A stretch of DNA of 26,866 nt from Gammaproteobacteria bacterium (GCA_028817255.1 JAPPQA010000109.1:1-26866); one strand, 5' to 3'; numbered from the stretch's first letter, positions 8,088-16,118 are shown. Translations and numbers: made by a program. The notes: generated from the letters alone by a model not told the origin.

Positions 8088-8664
8088 TCCCGGCCAACCG
8101 CCGCCCCAACGCGAAGCACAATCTTTTCTCCTCCCGGTCCAGCGGCCGCTCGCCGTTCATGCCGGCAACATGGCTGGCTCCATAAGGCGTCCCTCCGCCG
8201 GTGGTGCTCAGCAACTCAGGGTTGCCGTAAGGCAGTCCCGCCAGGAGCATGCCGTGATGCAGCAACGGCAACATCATGCTGAGCAGGGTGCTTTCCTGGC
8301 CGCCGTGCAGACTGGCAGTGGATGTAAATACGGCGGCCGGCTTGCCGCTCAAGGCGCCGGACAGCCACAGGTCGCCGGTACCGTCCAGGAAGCGCTTCAG
8401 GGGAGCGGCCATATTCCCGAAACGCGTGGGGCTGCCCAAGGCCAGCCCCGCGCAGGCGAGCAAGTCGCTGTGGTTGGCATTCGGGGGACAGGGTTCGCCC
8501 TCGTTTTCTCCCGCCGACGTCCCATCGGCACTGCCGTTCAGGGCGGGGACGGTGCGAATGCGGGCGGCGCAACCCGCCACTGCGTCCACACCGCGGGCCA
8601 CTTGCCGCGCCATGGCGGCGGTGTGGCCGCTACGGCTATAATACAAGACCAGTATCTCGACCAT
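8041..8664 (-). CDS. wrbA: WrbA-like flavodoxin-fold NAD(P)H:quinone oxidoreductase
   Basis: A 207-residue flavoprotein of the WrbA family, which reduces quinones by two electrons using NAD(P)H and FMN. The FMN phosphate-binding loop is YYSRSGHT at residues 9-16. Other family motifs are GSPTRFGNMAAPLKRFLD, TASLHGGQE and HHGMLLAGLPY, plus GGGTPYGASHVAG near the C-terminus. A stretch of about 20 residues around positions 43-63 (polar, NGSADGTSAGENEGE) is a low-complexity insert relative to compact WrbA proteins. The ATG at 8664 gives the proper first strand (VEILVLYYS). The gene is convergent with hda and overlaps its 3' end by 47 bases. Confidence 0.88.
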   Translation of the reverse strand: MVEILVLYYSRSGHTAAMARQVARGVDAVAGCAARIRTVPALNGSADGTSAGENEGEPCPPNANHSDLLACAGLALGSPTRFGNMAAPLKRFLDGTGDLWLSGALSGKPAAVFTSTASLHGGQESTLLSMMLPLLHHGMLLAGLPYGNPELLSTTGGGTPYGASHVAGMNGERPLDREEKRLCFALGRRLAGISQALARWEERDAPE

Positions 8665-8864
8665 CCGTTTACCATTCGTTGTCGTTCATGATCTTCATTC
8701 CGTCATCGCTCACGCCCTGTTCTTTTGCGCCCGGTTCGTCTGGTTCGCGCTTGCCTCGGCGCAACGCCCCGCATTGTCGCACAGCTTGCCGTACGGGCGT
8801 GCCATTCGGACCGGTGCCGCGCCACCCGTTCCTCCGCCGCCAGTCCCGCCGCCAGGCATAGCCC

Positions 8865-9281
8865 GTGCAAGTTCGGGTGCGCTGGATAGCCGAGGCCGCC
8901 TTCGCGGGAGAGTCCGGCAGTGGCCACAAGCTGATCCTCGACGGCCCGCCGGAGGGCGGCGGCAGGAACTTGGGCATACGCCCCATGGAGCTGCTATTGC
9001 TGGGCATGGCCGCCTGCACCGCCTACGATGTGGTCTCGATCCTGAAGAAATCCCGGCAGAGCCCATCCCTGTGCGAGGTCGGGGTGCAGGGCAGTCGGGT
9101 CGAGACCGTGCCCCGGACTTTCGACAAGATCCACGTGCACTTTACTCTCGCTGGCGACAGCTTGAAGGAGCAACAGGTGCAGCGTGCCATTCGACTCTCC
9201 GCGGAAAAATACTGCTCCGCCTCCATCATGTTGGGCAAGAGCGCCGAAATCACGCACAGCTACGAGATACTCCCGGCCTGA
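8865..9281 (+). CDS. OsmC family protein, YhfA-like
   Basis: A 138-residue OsmC-fold protein. It closely follows E. coli YhfA from the first residues (MQVRVRW against MQARVKW), supporting the GTG start at 8865 despite a weak ribosome site. Further family features are GESGSGH, PMELLLLGMAACTAYDVVSILKK with its conserved cysteine, and SAEKYCSAS with the second conserved cysteine, ending ITHSYEI. The paired cysteines in this fold act in thiol peroxidase chemistry in OsmC and Ohr; YhfA itself has no firmly known substrate. In E. coli yhfA lies near crp, but here no crp is present. The gene stands alone, convergent with the LuxR-type regulator. Confidence 0.88.
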   Translation: MQVRVRWIAEAAFAGESGSGHKLILDGPPEGGGRNLGIRPMELLLLGMAACTAYDVVSILKKSRQSPSLCEVGVQGSRVETVPRTFDKIHVHFTLAGDSLKEQQVQRAIRLSAEKYCSASIMLGKSAEITHSYEILPA

Positions 9282-9341
9282 ATGGCCCCCGGCCGTGCCC
9301 CGAAACCGGCGCCCGCCTTGCCCCTCTGCAAATAGCCCAAC

Positions 9342-9373
9342 GGCCCTTGAGCCCCTTTCAGCTCTCAAGAGCC
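9342..9373 (+). terminator. Possible hairpin between convergent osmC-like and regulator genes
   Basis: An inverted repeat GGC-C-CTTGAG pairs with CTCAAG-A-GCC, with one mismatch and a 12-base loop. It is followed on the plus strand by a modest T-rich stretch (ATACTCTTT). It sits at the 3' end of both convergent genes and overlaps the last codons of the minus-strand regulator. It is a plausible but weak terminator for the OsmC-like gene. Confidence 0.35.
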
Positions 9374-10381
9374 ATACTCTTTATCGTCCTCGTGCACCCG
9401 CAACAGCATACCGGGGCCAGTCATGATCCGGTGCAGCAGGCTGGGGCGATTTCGGGTATTCGTTTTGATGAAGATGCGTTGCAGGTGGGTACGGGCGGTC
9501 GTGGGGCTGATAAACAGCTGCTCCGCCGCCCGTTGCAGGTTCGGGTGCGTGGTGAAGGCGGCGGCAACCTTGGACTCGGCGGGAGACAGTCGGTAAAGAT
9601 TGCGCAGCGCCCCCGCCAGTCGGGCGTCGTCCTCGTACCGGTCGAACAAGTAGCAGGCCGCCACTGGCCGCAGCTCGTCAAGGTCGGGGGCCGCCCCGCG
9701 GTCCAGGATGAAGACGTGGATCTGCAACGGCGGCCCGTTCGCACAATCCAGGACGATGTTGCCTCCCTTTCGCTGCCGCACCATGCGGGCGATCTTCTCC
9801 CGCGCCTGCGGCAGGAAGGACAGGCGGTTGCTTGCCTTCTCCCGGCCCAGCAATTTCCGCCGCTCTATGACCTCCCGCCCCGTGCGATTGCTGAAGCGCA
9901 CTTGTAACTGACGGTTAATCAATACCACTCCTACGGACAGGTGGTCGAGTGCCTGCTCCAGCATCCCCGCGATGGAACCCCGGTGTGTCTCCGCGGCCTC
10001 CAGGGAGTCCAGCGCCACCGCAAGCATGGTGCGCATGTCCTGTTCCCGCACCGGCTTGTTCAGGTAGCCCAGCGGCCGGGTAGGCTTGGCGCGCCACAGC
10101 AGCTCCTCGCTGACCGGGTCGGTCACGTAAATCACCGGGCCGGGAAAGCGCTCGCGGATCCGTTCCACTGCCGCGATGCCGTCGAACTCGCCGTCCGCAT
10201 TTCCTTGCAAGCGGACATTGGCCAGCACGAGGGTAGGGCGCATCCGGGCCGCGGCGCGGACCCCTTCTTCCGCAGTGGCTGCCGTAGCCGCGATCCCGCA
10301 GCCAATCTCGCGCAATTGCCGACATAGCCTGTTTGCCAAACGCCGATCCCGCTCCAGGATCAAGCAACTCGCCGCCCTCAT
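9365..10381 (-). CDS. Receiver-PAS-LuxR type transcriptional regulator with degenerate receiver
   Basis: The 338-residue protein has three parts. Residues 1 to about 118 form a CheY-like receiver (E10/D12 acidic pair, T87, K109 in YLNKP), closest in style to ANTAR or PAS-linked receivers with DGIAAVERIR. The middle, about 140-250, looks PAS-like (LDHLSVGVVLINRQLQVRFSN). The C-terminal part, about 262-328, is a LuxR helix-turn-helix (LSPAESKVAAAF, AAEQLFISPTTARTHLQRIF). The phospho-acceptor position, normally Asp in the LVLxDIRL strand, is Asn55 (LVLANVRL), so conventional phosphorylation is unlikely. A strong ribosome site (GGAGGAG) precedes the ATG at 10381. No histidine kinase lies nearby. 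Targets are unknown. Confidence 0.82.
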   Translation of the reverse strand: MRAASCLILERDRRLANRLCRQLREIGCGIAATAATAEEGVRAAARMRPTLVLANVRLQGNADGEFDGIAAVERIRERFPGPVIYVTDPVSEELLWRAKPTRPLGYLNKPVREQDMRTMLAVALDSLEAAETHRGSIAGMLEQALDHLSVGVVLINRQLQVRFSNRTGREVIERRKLLGREKASNRLSFLPQAREKIARMVRQRKGGNIVLDCANGPPLQIHVFILDRGAAPDLDELRPVAACYLFDRYEDDARLAGALRNLYRLSPAESKVAAAFTTHPNLQRAAEQLFISPTTARTHLQRIFIKTNTRNRPSLLHRIMTGPGMLLRVHEDDKEYGS

Positions 10382-10457
10382 AGGTCTTCTCCTCCGTAGA
10401 AGCGGGACGGCCCTACTCTCTTTACGAGGCAGTTCGGCAGGGGCACGTCCCGTATCC

Positions 10458-10470
10458 CATCCCTGGGATG
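10458..10470. promoter_or_regulatory. Short inverted repeat upstream of the LuxR-type regulator
   Basis: A 13-base palindrome with 6-base arms (CATCCC, T, GGGATG) lies about 77 bases before the regulator start. It could be an operator for autoregulation, as many LuxR-type regulators bind short dyads, but 6-base arms also arise by chance in GC-rich DNA. No good promoter hexamers were found beside it. Confidence 0.25.
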
Positions 10471-10542
10471 CCTGCTTAGTTTCTAGTTATCGTCGTGTCA
10501 CTTTTTTGCTATGAATCGCTACCCGAGACCTTGCCGCGCGGT

Positions 10543-10812
10543 CTAGGCGGCATTCGCGGCGCGGCGTATATAAAACCTCAAAATCCCCGAAGTAGAGGTC
10601 TCGGTATGCAACAATTCGTGTCCCGAGCGGGCACAGTACGCGCCGAAGTCCACTGGCGCATGGGGATCGGTAGCCTCCACCAGCAAAGTCTCCCCCGGCT
10701 GGAGCCGGTTCAGGATTACCTTCGCCTTCAGGACGGGGAGCGGGCAGGCAAGGCCCTTCGCATCAAGCGATCGCACCGGCCGAGGGCACTCCCGCCGCCC
10801 TGCCGAAGCCAT
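10543..10812 (-). CDS. TusA-family sulfur carrier protein
   Basis: An 89-residue TusA/SirA-fold protein. The signature LDAKGLACPLPVLKAK contains the CPxP motif whose cysteine carries persulfide sulfur in TusA relatives, used in tRNA thiolation, molybdenum cofactor synthesis or sulfur oxidation. After it come the usual helix and the segment LLVEATDPHAPVDF, then the final strands. The start is uncertain: the ATG at 10812 gives a normal-length protein, whereas an in-frame TTG at 10866 would add 18 residues; neither has a good ribosome site. It lies between the HIT gene upstream and the LuxR-type regulator downstream on the same strand. Whether it is TusA proper or a paralogue cannot be decided here. 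Confidence 0.85.
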   Translation of the reverse strand: MASAGRRECPRPVRSLDAKGLACPLPVLKAKVILNRLQPGETLLVEATDPHAPVDFGAYCARSGHELLHTETSTSGILRFYIRRAANAA

Positions 10813-10973
10813 GCCGGCGTTCGCCGCCACCGGCGAGAACCGTTGTTCCTTGGCGGACTCGTTCAATGGACTGAACCGACGGACAGGGCCGGGGAACCGG
10901 GTAGATTCGCGGTCATGGAAATTGAGGCAGTTTCCGATCAGCTTCGTGCCTTACTTCGCTCTTCTTCCCCGGG

Positions 10974-11003
10974 AGTATAAAACATGGCAGGGGAAATTGC
11001 CAC
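10974..11003 (-). promoter_or_regulatory. Candidate sigma-70 promoter for the TusA-family gene
   Basis: On the minus strand GTGGCA (10998-11003) is followed 18 bases later by TATACT (10974-10979), which match TTGACA at four and TATAAT at five of six positions. Transcription would begin near 10967, about 155 bases before the ATG at 10812 or 100 before the TTG at 10866. The 189-base gap after the HIT gene makes a separate promoter reasonable. Confidence 0.45.
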
Positions 11004-11055
11004 GCAACCGCGACCATGGCCCGGCATTTCCCGTCCGACTCTCCGTCACCGGGGT

Positions 11056-11397
11056 TCAGCCCGGAGGCCAGCGCATCCCGCGCCCGGCCAACAGGTGCAG
11101 GTGCAGGTGAAACACGGTCTGGCCGCCTTCGTCTCCGTTGTTGATCACGATTCGGAATCCCTCCCGGTAACCCTGGTCGGCGGCGATCTTCCTGGCGGTC
11201 AACAGCAGGTGTCCCAGCAGATCCCGGTCCTCTTCCCCGGCATCCGCCAGGCGCGGGATCGCCTTCTTGGGGATGATCAGCACGTGTAGCGGCGCTTGCG
11301 GATTCACGTCGCGAAAGGCCAGGCAACGCTCGTCATCGAATACGATGTCGGCCGGTATCTCCCGGGCAATGATCTTGCTGAAAATGGTCTCGGGCAT
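11056..11397 (-). CDS. HIT family protein (HinT-like purine nucleoside phosphoramidase)
   Basis: A 113-residue HIT-fold protein of bacterial HinT length. It opens with TIFSKIIAREIPADIVFDD, typical of HinT, continues with HVLIIPKKAI, and ends with the histidine triad HLHLHLLAGR. The last histidine of the triad is the nucleophile attacking nucleotide-phosphorus bonds such as AMP-lysine or AMP-NH2. The start at 11397 is strongly supported: a GAGGAGG ribosome site stands seven bases before it, although the frame is open further upstream. It is divergent from the M23 peptidase gene. Confidence 0.92.
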   Translation of the reverse strand: MPETIFSKIIAREIPADIVFDDERCLAFRDVNPQAPLHVLIIPKKAIPRLADAGEEDRDLLGHLLLTARKIAADQGYREGFRIVINNGDEGGQTVFHLHLHLLAGRGMRWPPG

Positions 11398-11552
11398 AAT
11401 CGTCCTCCTCGTAGCTCCCCGCATGGCGAATCCCTTGCGGGCGCGGCCCGCGGGCGCGTTTGCCCGGCTCCGAGCTCCGCCTACCATAGCATGGCACGGG
11501 ATCCGTGCGCGCCCCCAAGGGGCCGTCCAGGCGAATAGGATACAATGCCCCC

Positions 11553-12428
11553 ATGCAAGGTTCCTCCATGCGGGTTTTGGGCAAGGCGCGGGTCAAGGCC
11601 GGCGCCGGGCTCGCGGCGGCCCTTGCCGTATCGTGGTCGGTTGCGCCGTCGGCGGTGGCGGAGATGCGCCTGGAAGGCGTGCTCATGCAAGGCGGCCTGG
11701 TGCAGGGCTTCACCGCGCCCGGCAGCGAAGTGACGCTCGACGGCAACCCTGTGCGCGTGCGCGACGATGGCCGCTTCTTGCTCGGCTTCGGGCGCAATGC
11801 CGGCGCCCGCTCCAGCCTGGTGGTGACAACGCCGGACAACCGCGTGCAACGACATGCGCTTAAGATCGGGCAGCGCGACTACCAAGTGCAACGCATAAAC
11901 GGCCTGCCATCGAGAATGGTCTCCCCTGACAAGGAGGCACTGGCCCGCATCCGCGCCGAGGCGGCATTAGTCGGCGCGGCGCGGCGGCGCGACACCTCAC
12001 AGCCCTACTTCGATACCGGTTTCCAGTGGCCGGTGCGGGGCAGGATCACAGGCGTTTACGGAAGCGGCCGCATCCTCAACGGCCAGCCAAGGCAACCCCA
12101 CTACGGGATCGACATCGCCGCCGTGGAAGGGACCCCGGTGCTGGCGCCTGCCGGCGGCATCGTCTCCCTGGCGCACCGGGACATGTATTTTTCCGGCGGC
12201 ACCCTGATCATAGACCATGGCCGCGGCCTTTCCTCCACGATGATGCACCTTAGCAGGCTCCTGGTTGCCGAGGGCGACATCGTGCGTCAGGGGCAACCGG
12301 TCGCCGAGGTCGGCGCCACCGGCCGGGCTACTGGCGCGCACCTGGATTGGCGCATCAACCTGTTCAGGGCCCGCCTGGACCCGGAACTGGTCATGGACGC
12401 CCCGTTGCGCAGGGCCCCGCCGCCGTGA
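11553..12428 (+). CDS. Exported M23 family metallopeptidase
   Basis: A 291-residue protein with a signal peptide (cleavage-like SAVA-E near residue 37), a beta-rich domain of about 80 residues (QGGLVQGFTAPGSEVTLDG), and a C-terminal LytM/M23 peptidase domain from about residue 158. M23 enzymes cut peptide cross-links of peptidoglycan. HxxxD is present as H183 and D187 (HYGID). The second zinc-site motif, normally HxH, reads H263-L-D265 (GAHLDWRIN). As I recall, the Asp occurs throughout this gammaproteobacterial subfamily, so it may be catalytic with an Asp ligand or act as a non-enzymatic activator. The start could also be the ATG at 11568. Its TGA overlaps the GTG start of ileS. Confidence 0.87.
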   Translation: MQGSSMRVLGKARVKAGAGLAAALAVSWSVAPSAVAEMRLEGVLMQGGLVQGFTAPGSEVTLDGNPVRVRDDGRFLLGFGRNAGARSSLVVTTPDNRVQRHALKIGQRDYQVQRINGLPSRMVSPDKEALARIRAEAALVGAARRRDTSQPYFDTGFQWPVRGRITGVYGSGRILNGQPRQPHYGIDIAAVEGTPVLAPAGGIVSLAHRDMYFSGGTLIIDHGRGLSSTMMHLSRLLVAEGDIVRQGQPVAEVGATGRATGAHLDWRINLFRARLDPELVMDAPLRRAPPP

Positions 12429-15400
12429 GCTCCAGCTCCGAGCGCCGGCAGCCGAAGCGCCTGCGCGGCGGCGAGACGGCGCGGAGACCGCAAGGATTCC
12501 GGGAGTGCCGCGGCCTGTCTCCGCCCGTGCTGGAGGAAGAAATTCTGCAATGGTGGCAGCGGGAGGACATCTTCCGGGCGTGCCTGCGCCAGCGTGCCGA
12601 GGCGCCGGTGTTTTCCTTCTATGAAGGGCCGCCAACCGCCAACGGCCCTCCCGGCATCCACCACGTTTTCGGCCGCACTCTGAAAGATATCGTTTGCCGC
12701 TACCGAACCATGAAGGGCTTTTTGGTAGAGCGCAAGGCCGGCTGGGACACCCACGGCTTGCCCGTGGAGATCGCCGCGGAAAAGGAGCTGGGTTTGGAAG
12801 ATCGCGCCGCCATAGAATCCTACGGCATCGCCGCCTTTAATCGCGTCTGCCGGGAGCAGGTGCAGCGCTACAAGCGGGATTGGGACCGGCTGACCTGCCG
12901 GCTCGGCTACTGGGTGGATCTGGAGCGCCCCTACATCACCTTCGAGCCGCGCTATATTGAGAGCGTTTGGTGGTTGCTCAAGGAACTGCACCGTCTGCAA
13001 CTGCTGTACCGCGGGCACAAGATCCAGTGGTACAGCCCCGGCTCCGGCACCGTGCTGTCCTCGCACGAGGTCAGTCTGGGCTATCGCGAGGTCGTGGACC
13101 CCGGCGCCTTCGTGCGTTTCCCCCACAGCGACCGCCCCGGCGCCTGTTTCCTGGCCTGGACTACAACCCCATGGACTCTGCCGGCCAATGCCGCCCTGGC
13201 CGTGGGGGCCGGCATTCGTTACGCGCGGGTGCGCACGGAAAGCCGCGACGGGGCAGAAGAACTGATCCTGGCCGAAGAAAGGCTCTCTGTCCTGACGCGC
13301 CCGTACCGGGTGCTGGAGGTCTGCGACGGCACGGCCCTGGTCGGGCAGCGCTATCAACCGCCTTTTCCCCCCGCCGCTTTACCCTCCGAGGGTGGCGGGC
13401 AACCCTGGCGGGTGTTGGCGGCGGATTTCGTCTCCACGGCGGAGGGCACGGGGATCGTGCACATCGCCCCTGCCTTCGGCGCCGACGACTACGCCCTGGG
13501 ACGGCAGGCGAAATTGCCCGTATTTCTGCCACTGGACCCGCAGGGCCGCTTTCGGGAAGAGCCTGCCCCGGTAGCAGGCATGTGGTTCAAAGACGCCGAC
13601 CGGGTTTTGCTGCAAAGCCTGCGCGAACGCGGCCTGCTCTACCGCCTGCAGGACCACCGTCACAATTACCCTTATGACTGGCGCCGGGGAACCCCCCTGC
13701 TCAATTACCCGGTGGACAGCTGGTTCGTGCGCACTACCGCGATCCGGGATCGGATGCTGCAACGGAACCGGGAAATCCGTTGGCATCCGCCTGGCATCGG
13801 CGCCGGACGCTTTGGCAATTGGCTGGAAAAGAACGTGGATTGGGCCCTGAGCCGCAAGCGCTACTGGGGTACGCCGTTGCCCATCTGGACCTCTGACGCC
13901 CCCGGCTCCAGTCACTTTGAGGTCATTGGCTCCATTGCCGAGCTGCGCGACAAGTGTCGTGAAGGCTGGGGCCCGGAAGATCGGGAACCGGACCTGCATC
14001 GTCCTTGGGTGGACGGGCTGAGTTGGTTGGCTCCCGATGGCGGCACGATGCGGCGCGTGGAAGACGTGCTGGACGTATGGTTCGACTCCGGGGCCATGCC
14101 TTTCGCTCAGTGGCACTACCCTTTTGAGAACCGTGAATCCTTCGCGCGCAATTTCCCCGCCGATTTCATTGCCGAGGGGCTGGACCAGACCCGCGGTTGG
14201 TTTTACACTTTGCACGCCATTGCCGTGGCGGTTGCGGACCGCCCCGCCTACCGCAACGTAATGGTCAACGGTCTGGTGCTGGACGAGAAGGGAGAGAAAA
14301 TGTCCAAATCGCGCGGCAACACCGTGGACCCCTTCGCCGTCATGGCCGAACACGGCGCGGACACCTTGCGCTGGTACCTCGCCGGCAATGCTGTCCCCTG
14401 GGAAAATCTGCGCTTCTCCGAGCGCGGCCTGCGTGAAACCAGGCGCAAATTCTTCAACACTCTGGAGAACGTCTATTCCTTTCTGGCCAGTTACGCCAAC
14501 ATAGACGGCTACCGGGGCGATGAAGCGTCCATGCCGGCGGCCCGGCGCAGCGAGATGGATCGCTGGATCGTCAGTCGCCTGCACACTACGGTCGCGCGCA
14601 CCGAAACCGCCTACGACAACTACGACCCGAACCGGGCGGCGCGCGAGATCGGCGCCCTGGTGGAAGAGCTGTCGAACTGGTATATTCGCCGCTCGCGGCC
14701 GCGCTTCTGGCGCAGCCACCGGGAAGGCGGGGGCAGCGATGCCGATAAACTGGCCGCCTACCAAACCACTTGTGACTGCCTGTACGTCATCGCCCGTCTG
14801 ATGGCGCCGATCGCCCCCTTCTTCGGCGAATGGCTATACCGCTGTTTGAACGATGTCCTTGGCCGCTTTTCGGCCGTCTCCGTGCACCTCGCCGATTTCC
14901 CGCAATCCGACACTGCCTTGATCGATACCGGGCTGGAGCGGCGCATGGCTTTCGCGCGGCGTCTCGTCGCCGCCGTGTTGCTGTTGCGCAATCAGAATCG
15001 CATCAACGTGCGCCAGCCGTTGCGGCGCATTTTCTACGCCTCTGGAGGCACGGAGGAACGGCAGGACCTGGAACGCCTGCAAGATATCGTACTGCAAGAA
15101 GTGAATGTACTGGAATTCGAGCGCCTTGACGACCCGGGTCAATTGGTGCGCCGCACCGTGCGCCCGAATTTCCGGCTGCTCGGGCCGCGGCTGGGCAAGC
15201 GAATGGGCACTGCCGCCGAACGGTTGGGCCGGCTGCCGGAGGCCGAGATCGACCGTTTGCTGGTCGCCGGGGGGCTGGAGCTGGAATTGGACGGTGAGAC
15301 CGTGCGCATCGAAAAAGCGGAACTGGAGATCAATCTGGAACCTATGGAGAGCGATTGGAAGGTGGCCCAGGTAGGCGAATCCATAGTCGCCCTGGACATC

Positions 15401-15769
15401 ACGGTCACGCCAGAATTGCTGTGCCGCGGCCTTGCCCGCGAGTCGGTGAACCGCATCCAGCACCTGCGCAAATCGCACTCGTTGCGACTAACCGACCGAA
15501 TTCGCGTCGAGTACCGCGCCACCGGCCGCCTGGAGCAAGCGATTCGGCAGCATGCCGAATGGATCTGCGGCGAGATCCTTGCCTCCGACCTGCACCTCGC
15601 GTGCCCGCCCTCCGGCGATTGCGTCGCCCAGTTCGATATAGACACGGAGCGGCTGGAAGTGGCCATCACCCGGACGGATCGGCCGCCGGCCGAGCGCGTC
15701 CCCCGGGCTCACGCCGCCTTCCCCCCGGAAAACCCCGAAGACCGCGAACCCCCGCAAGCTCTGTCATGA
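12425..15769 (+). CDS. ileS: Isoleucyl-tRNA synthetase, type 2 (eukaryote-like)
   Basis: A class I aminoacyl-tRNA synthetase of 1114 residues that charges tRNA-Ile. The HIGH-equivalent is PPTANGPPGIHH (GIHH at 77-80), and KMSKS is at 625-629 in LDEKGEKMSKSRGN. The editing domain contains AWTTTPWTLPAN. The segments VEDVLDVWFDSG and DQTRGWFYTLHAI are characteristic. Length above 1,000 residues, the PGIHH form of the signature, and no C-terminal CxxC zinc finger place it with the type 2 enzymes shared with eukaryotes and some bacteria, not with the roughly 930-residue type 1 enzyme usual in gammaproteobacteria. The GTG at 12425 overlaps the M23 stop (GTGA) and adds about 30 basic residues before the usual start; I saw no better start downstream. 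A second, type 1 ileS elsewhere in the genome cannot be excluded. Confidence 0.92.
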   Translation: MSSSSERRQPKRLRGGETARRPQGFRECRGLSPPVLEEEILQWWQREDIFRACLRQRAEAPVFSFYEGPPTANGPPGIHHVFGRTLKDIVCRYRTMKGFLVERKAGWDTHGLPVEIAAEKELGLEDRAAIESYGIAAFNRVCREQVQRYKRDWDRLTCRLGYWVDLERPYITFEPRYIESVWWLLKELHRLQLLYRGHKIQWYSPGSGTVLSSHEVSLGYREVVDPGAFVRFPHSDRPGACFLAWTTTPWTLPANAALAVGAGIRYARVRTESRDGAEELILAEERLSVLTRPYRVLEVCDGTALVGQRYQPPFPPAALPSEGGGQPWRVLAADFVSTAEGTGIVHIAPAFGADDYALGRQAKLPVFLPLDPQGRFREEPAPVAGMWFKDADRVLLQSLRERGLLYRLQDHRHNYPYDWRRGTPLLNYPVDSWFVRTTAIRDRMLQRNREIRWHPPGIGAGRFGNWLEKNVDWALSRKRYWGTPLPIWTSDAPGSSHFEVIGSIAELRDKCREGWGPEDREPDLHRPWVDGLSWLAPDGGTMRRVEDVLDVWFDSGAMPFAQWHYPFENRESFARNFPADFIAEGLDQTRGWFYTLHAIAVAVADRPAYRNVMVNGLVLDEKGEKMSKSRGNTVDPFAVMAEHGADTLRWYLAGNAVPWENLRFSERGLRETRRKFFNTLENVYSFLASYANIDGYRGDEASMPAARRSEMDRWIVSRLHTTVARTETAYDNYDPNRAAREIGALVEELSNWYIRRSRPRFWRSHREGGGSDADKLAAYQTTCDCLYVIARLMAPIAPFFGEWLYRCLNDVLGRFSAVSVHLADFPQSDTALIDTGLERRMAFARRLVAAVLLLRNQNRINVRQPLRRIFYASGGTEERQDLERLQDIVLQEVNVLEFERLDDPGQLVRRTVRPNFRLLGPRLGKRMGTAAERLGRLPEAEIDRLLVAGGLELELDGETVRIEKAELEINLEPMESDWKVAQVGESIVALDITVTPELLCRGLARESVNRIQHLRKSHSLRLTDRIRVEYRATGRLEQAIRQHAEWICGEILASDLHLACPPSGDCVAQFDIDTERLEVAITRTDRPPAERVPRAHAAFPPENPEDREPPQALS

Positions 15770-15782
15770 CCGGCGGACAAGC

Positions 15783-16118
15783 ATGAACCCGGCAAGAGAA
15801 CAATGCGATTGCTGCTACCGGTGCGTCCCTGCTGCCGAGATGGGCGGATGGATCGGTAGCGGCACGCTGGCGCCGGTATGCGCCGGCTGCTTCCAACTCT
15901 ATAGCGCCGTGCGCGTCACGATGCCTGACTCCCTGCCCCAAGATGCCCTCAACGTCGCCCGTTTCCTGCGTTTTGAGGAAACCCTCCCCCGGCACCTGCG
16001 CCCCAAGTTGCGTCGGCTGATCATTCTCCTGCAAAACGGCAGCAAGCGTGCCCGGCGCATACTGCACATGGCCGAAAACCAAGGCATGTCTGTGCAACAA
16101 ACCATCGCTCTGTTCTGA
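15783..16118 (+). CDS. Small zinc-ribbon-like hypothetical protein
   Basis: A 111-residue basic protein I do not recognise. The N-terminal third holds cysteines at positions 8, 10, 11, 14 and a CAGC pair at 33-36. C11xxC14 and C33xxC36 are spaced like a four-cysteine zinc ribbon or treble clef. The rest is predicted helical (RHLRPKLRRLIILLQNGSKRARRILHMAENQG), with a cluster of Arg/Lys that could contact nucleic acid. It starts 13 bases after ileS, so it is probably co-transcribed. Codon choice and base composition match the neighbours. A nucleic-acid or ribosome-associated role is only an inference from the zinc ribbon and basic helix. Confidence 0.6.
   Translation: MNPAREQCDCCYRCVPAAEMGGWIGSGTLAPVCAGCFQLYSAVRVTMPDSLPQDALNVARFLRFEETLPRHLRPKLRRLIILLQNGSKRARRILHMAENQGMSVQQTIALF

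Noticed and set aside
8669..9066. Minus-strand open frames between the wrbA-like and OsmC-like genes
   Set aside because: They overlap the well-supported OsmC-like gene and lack motifs. I looked for the DUF2069 protein often found beside wrbA and did not find it. The remaining gap (8665-8864) shows nothing.
10503..10508. T-run near the end of the TusA-like gene as a terminator
   Set aside because: The T-run is on the plus strand while the flanking genes are transcribed from the minus strand, where it reads as A's. The small AGACC/GGTCT hairpin nearby is therefore not followed by T's in the right direction.
12287..14764. Long minus-strand open frames under ileS
   Set aside because: Composition and absence of motifs show them to be antisense shadows of the synthetase.
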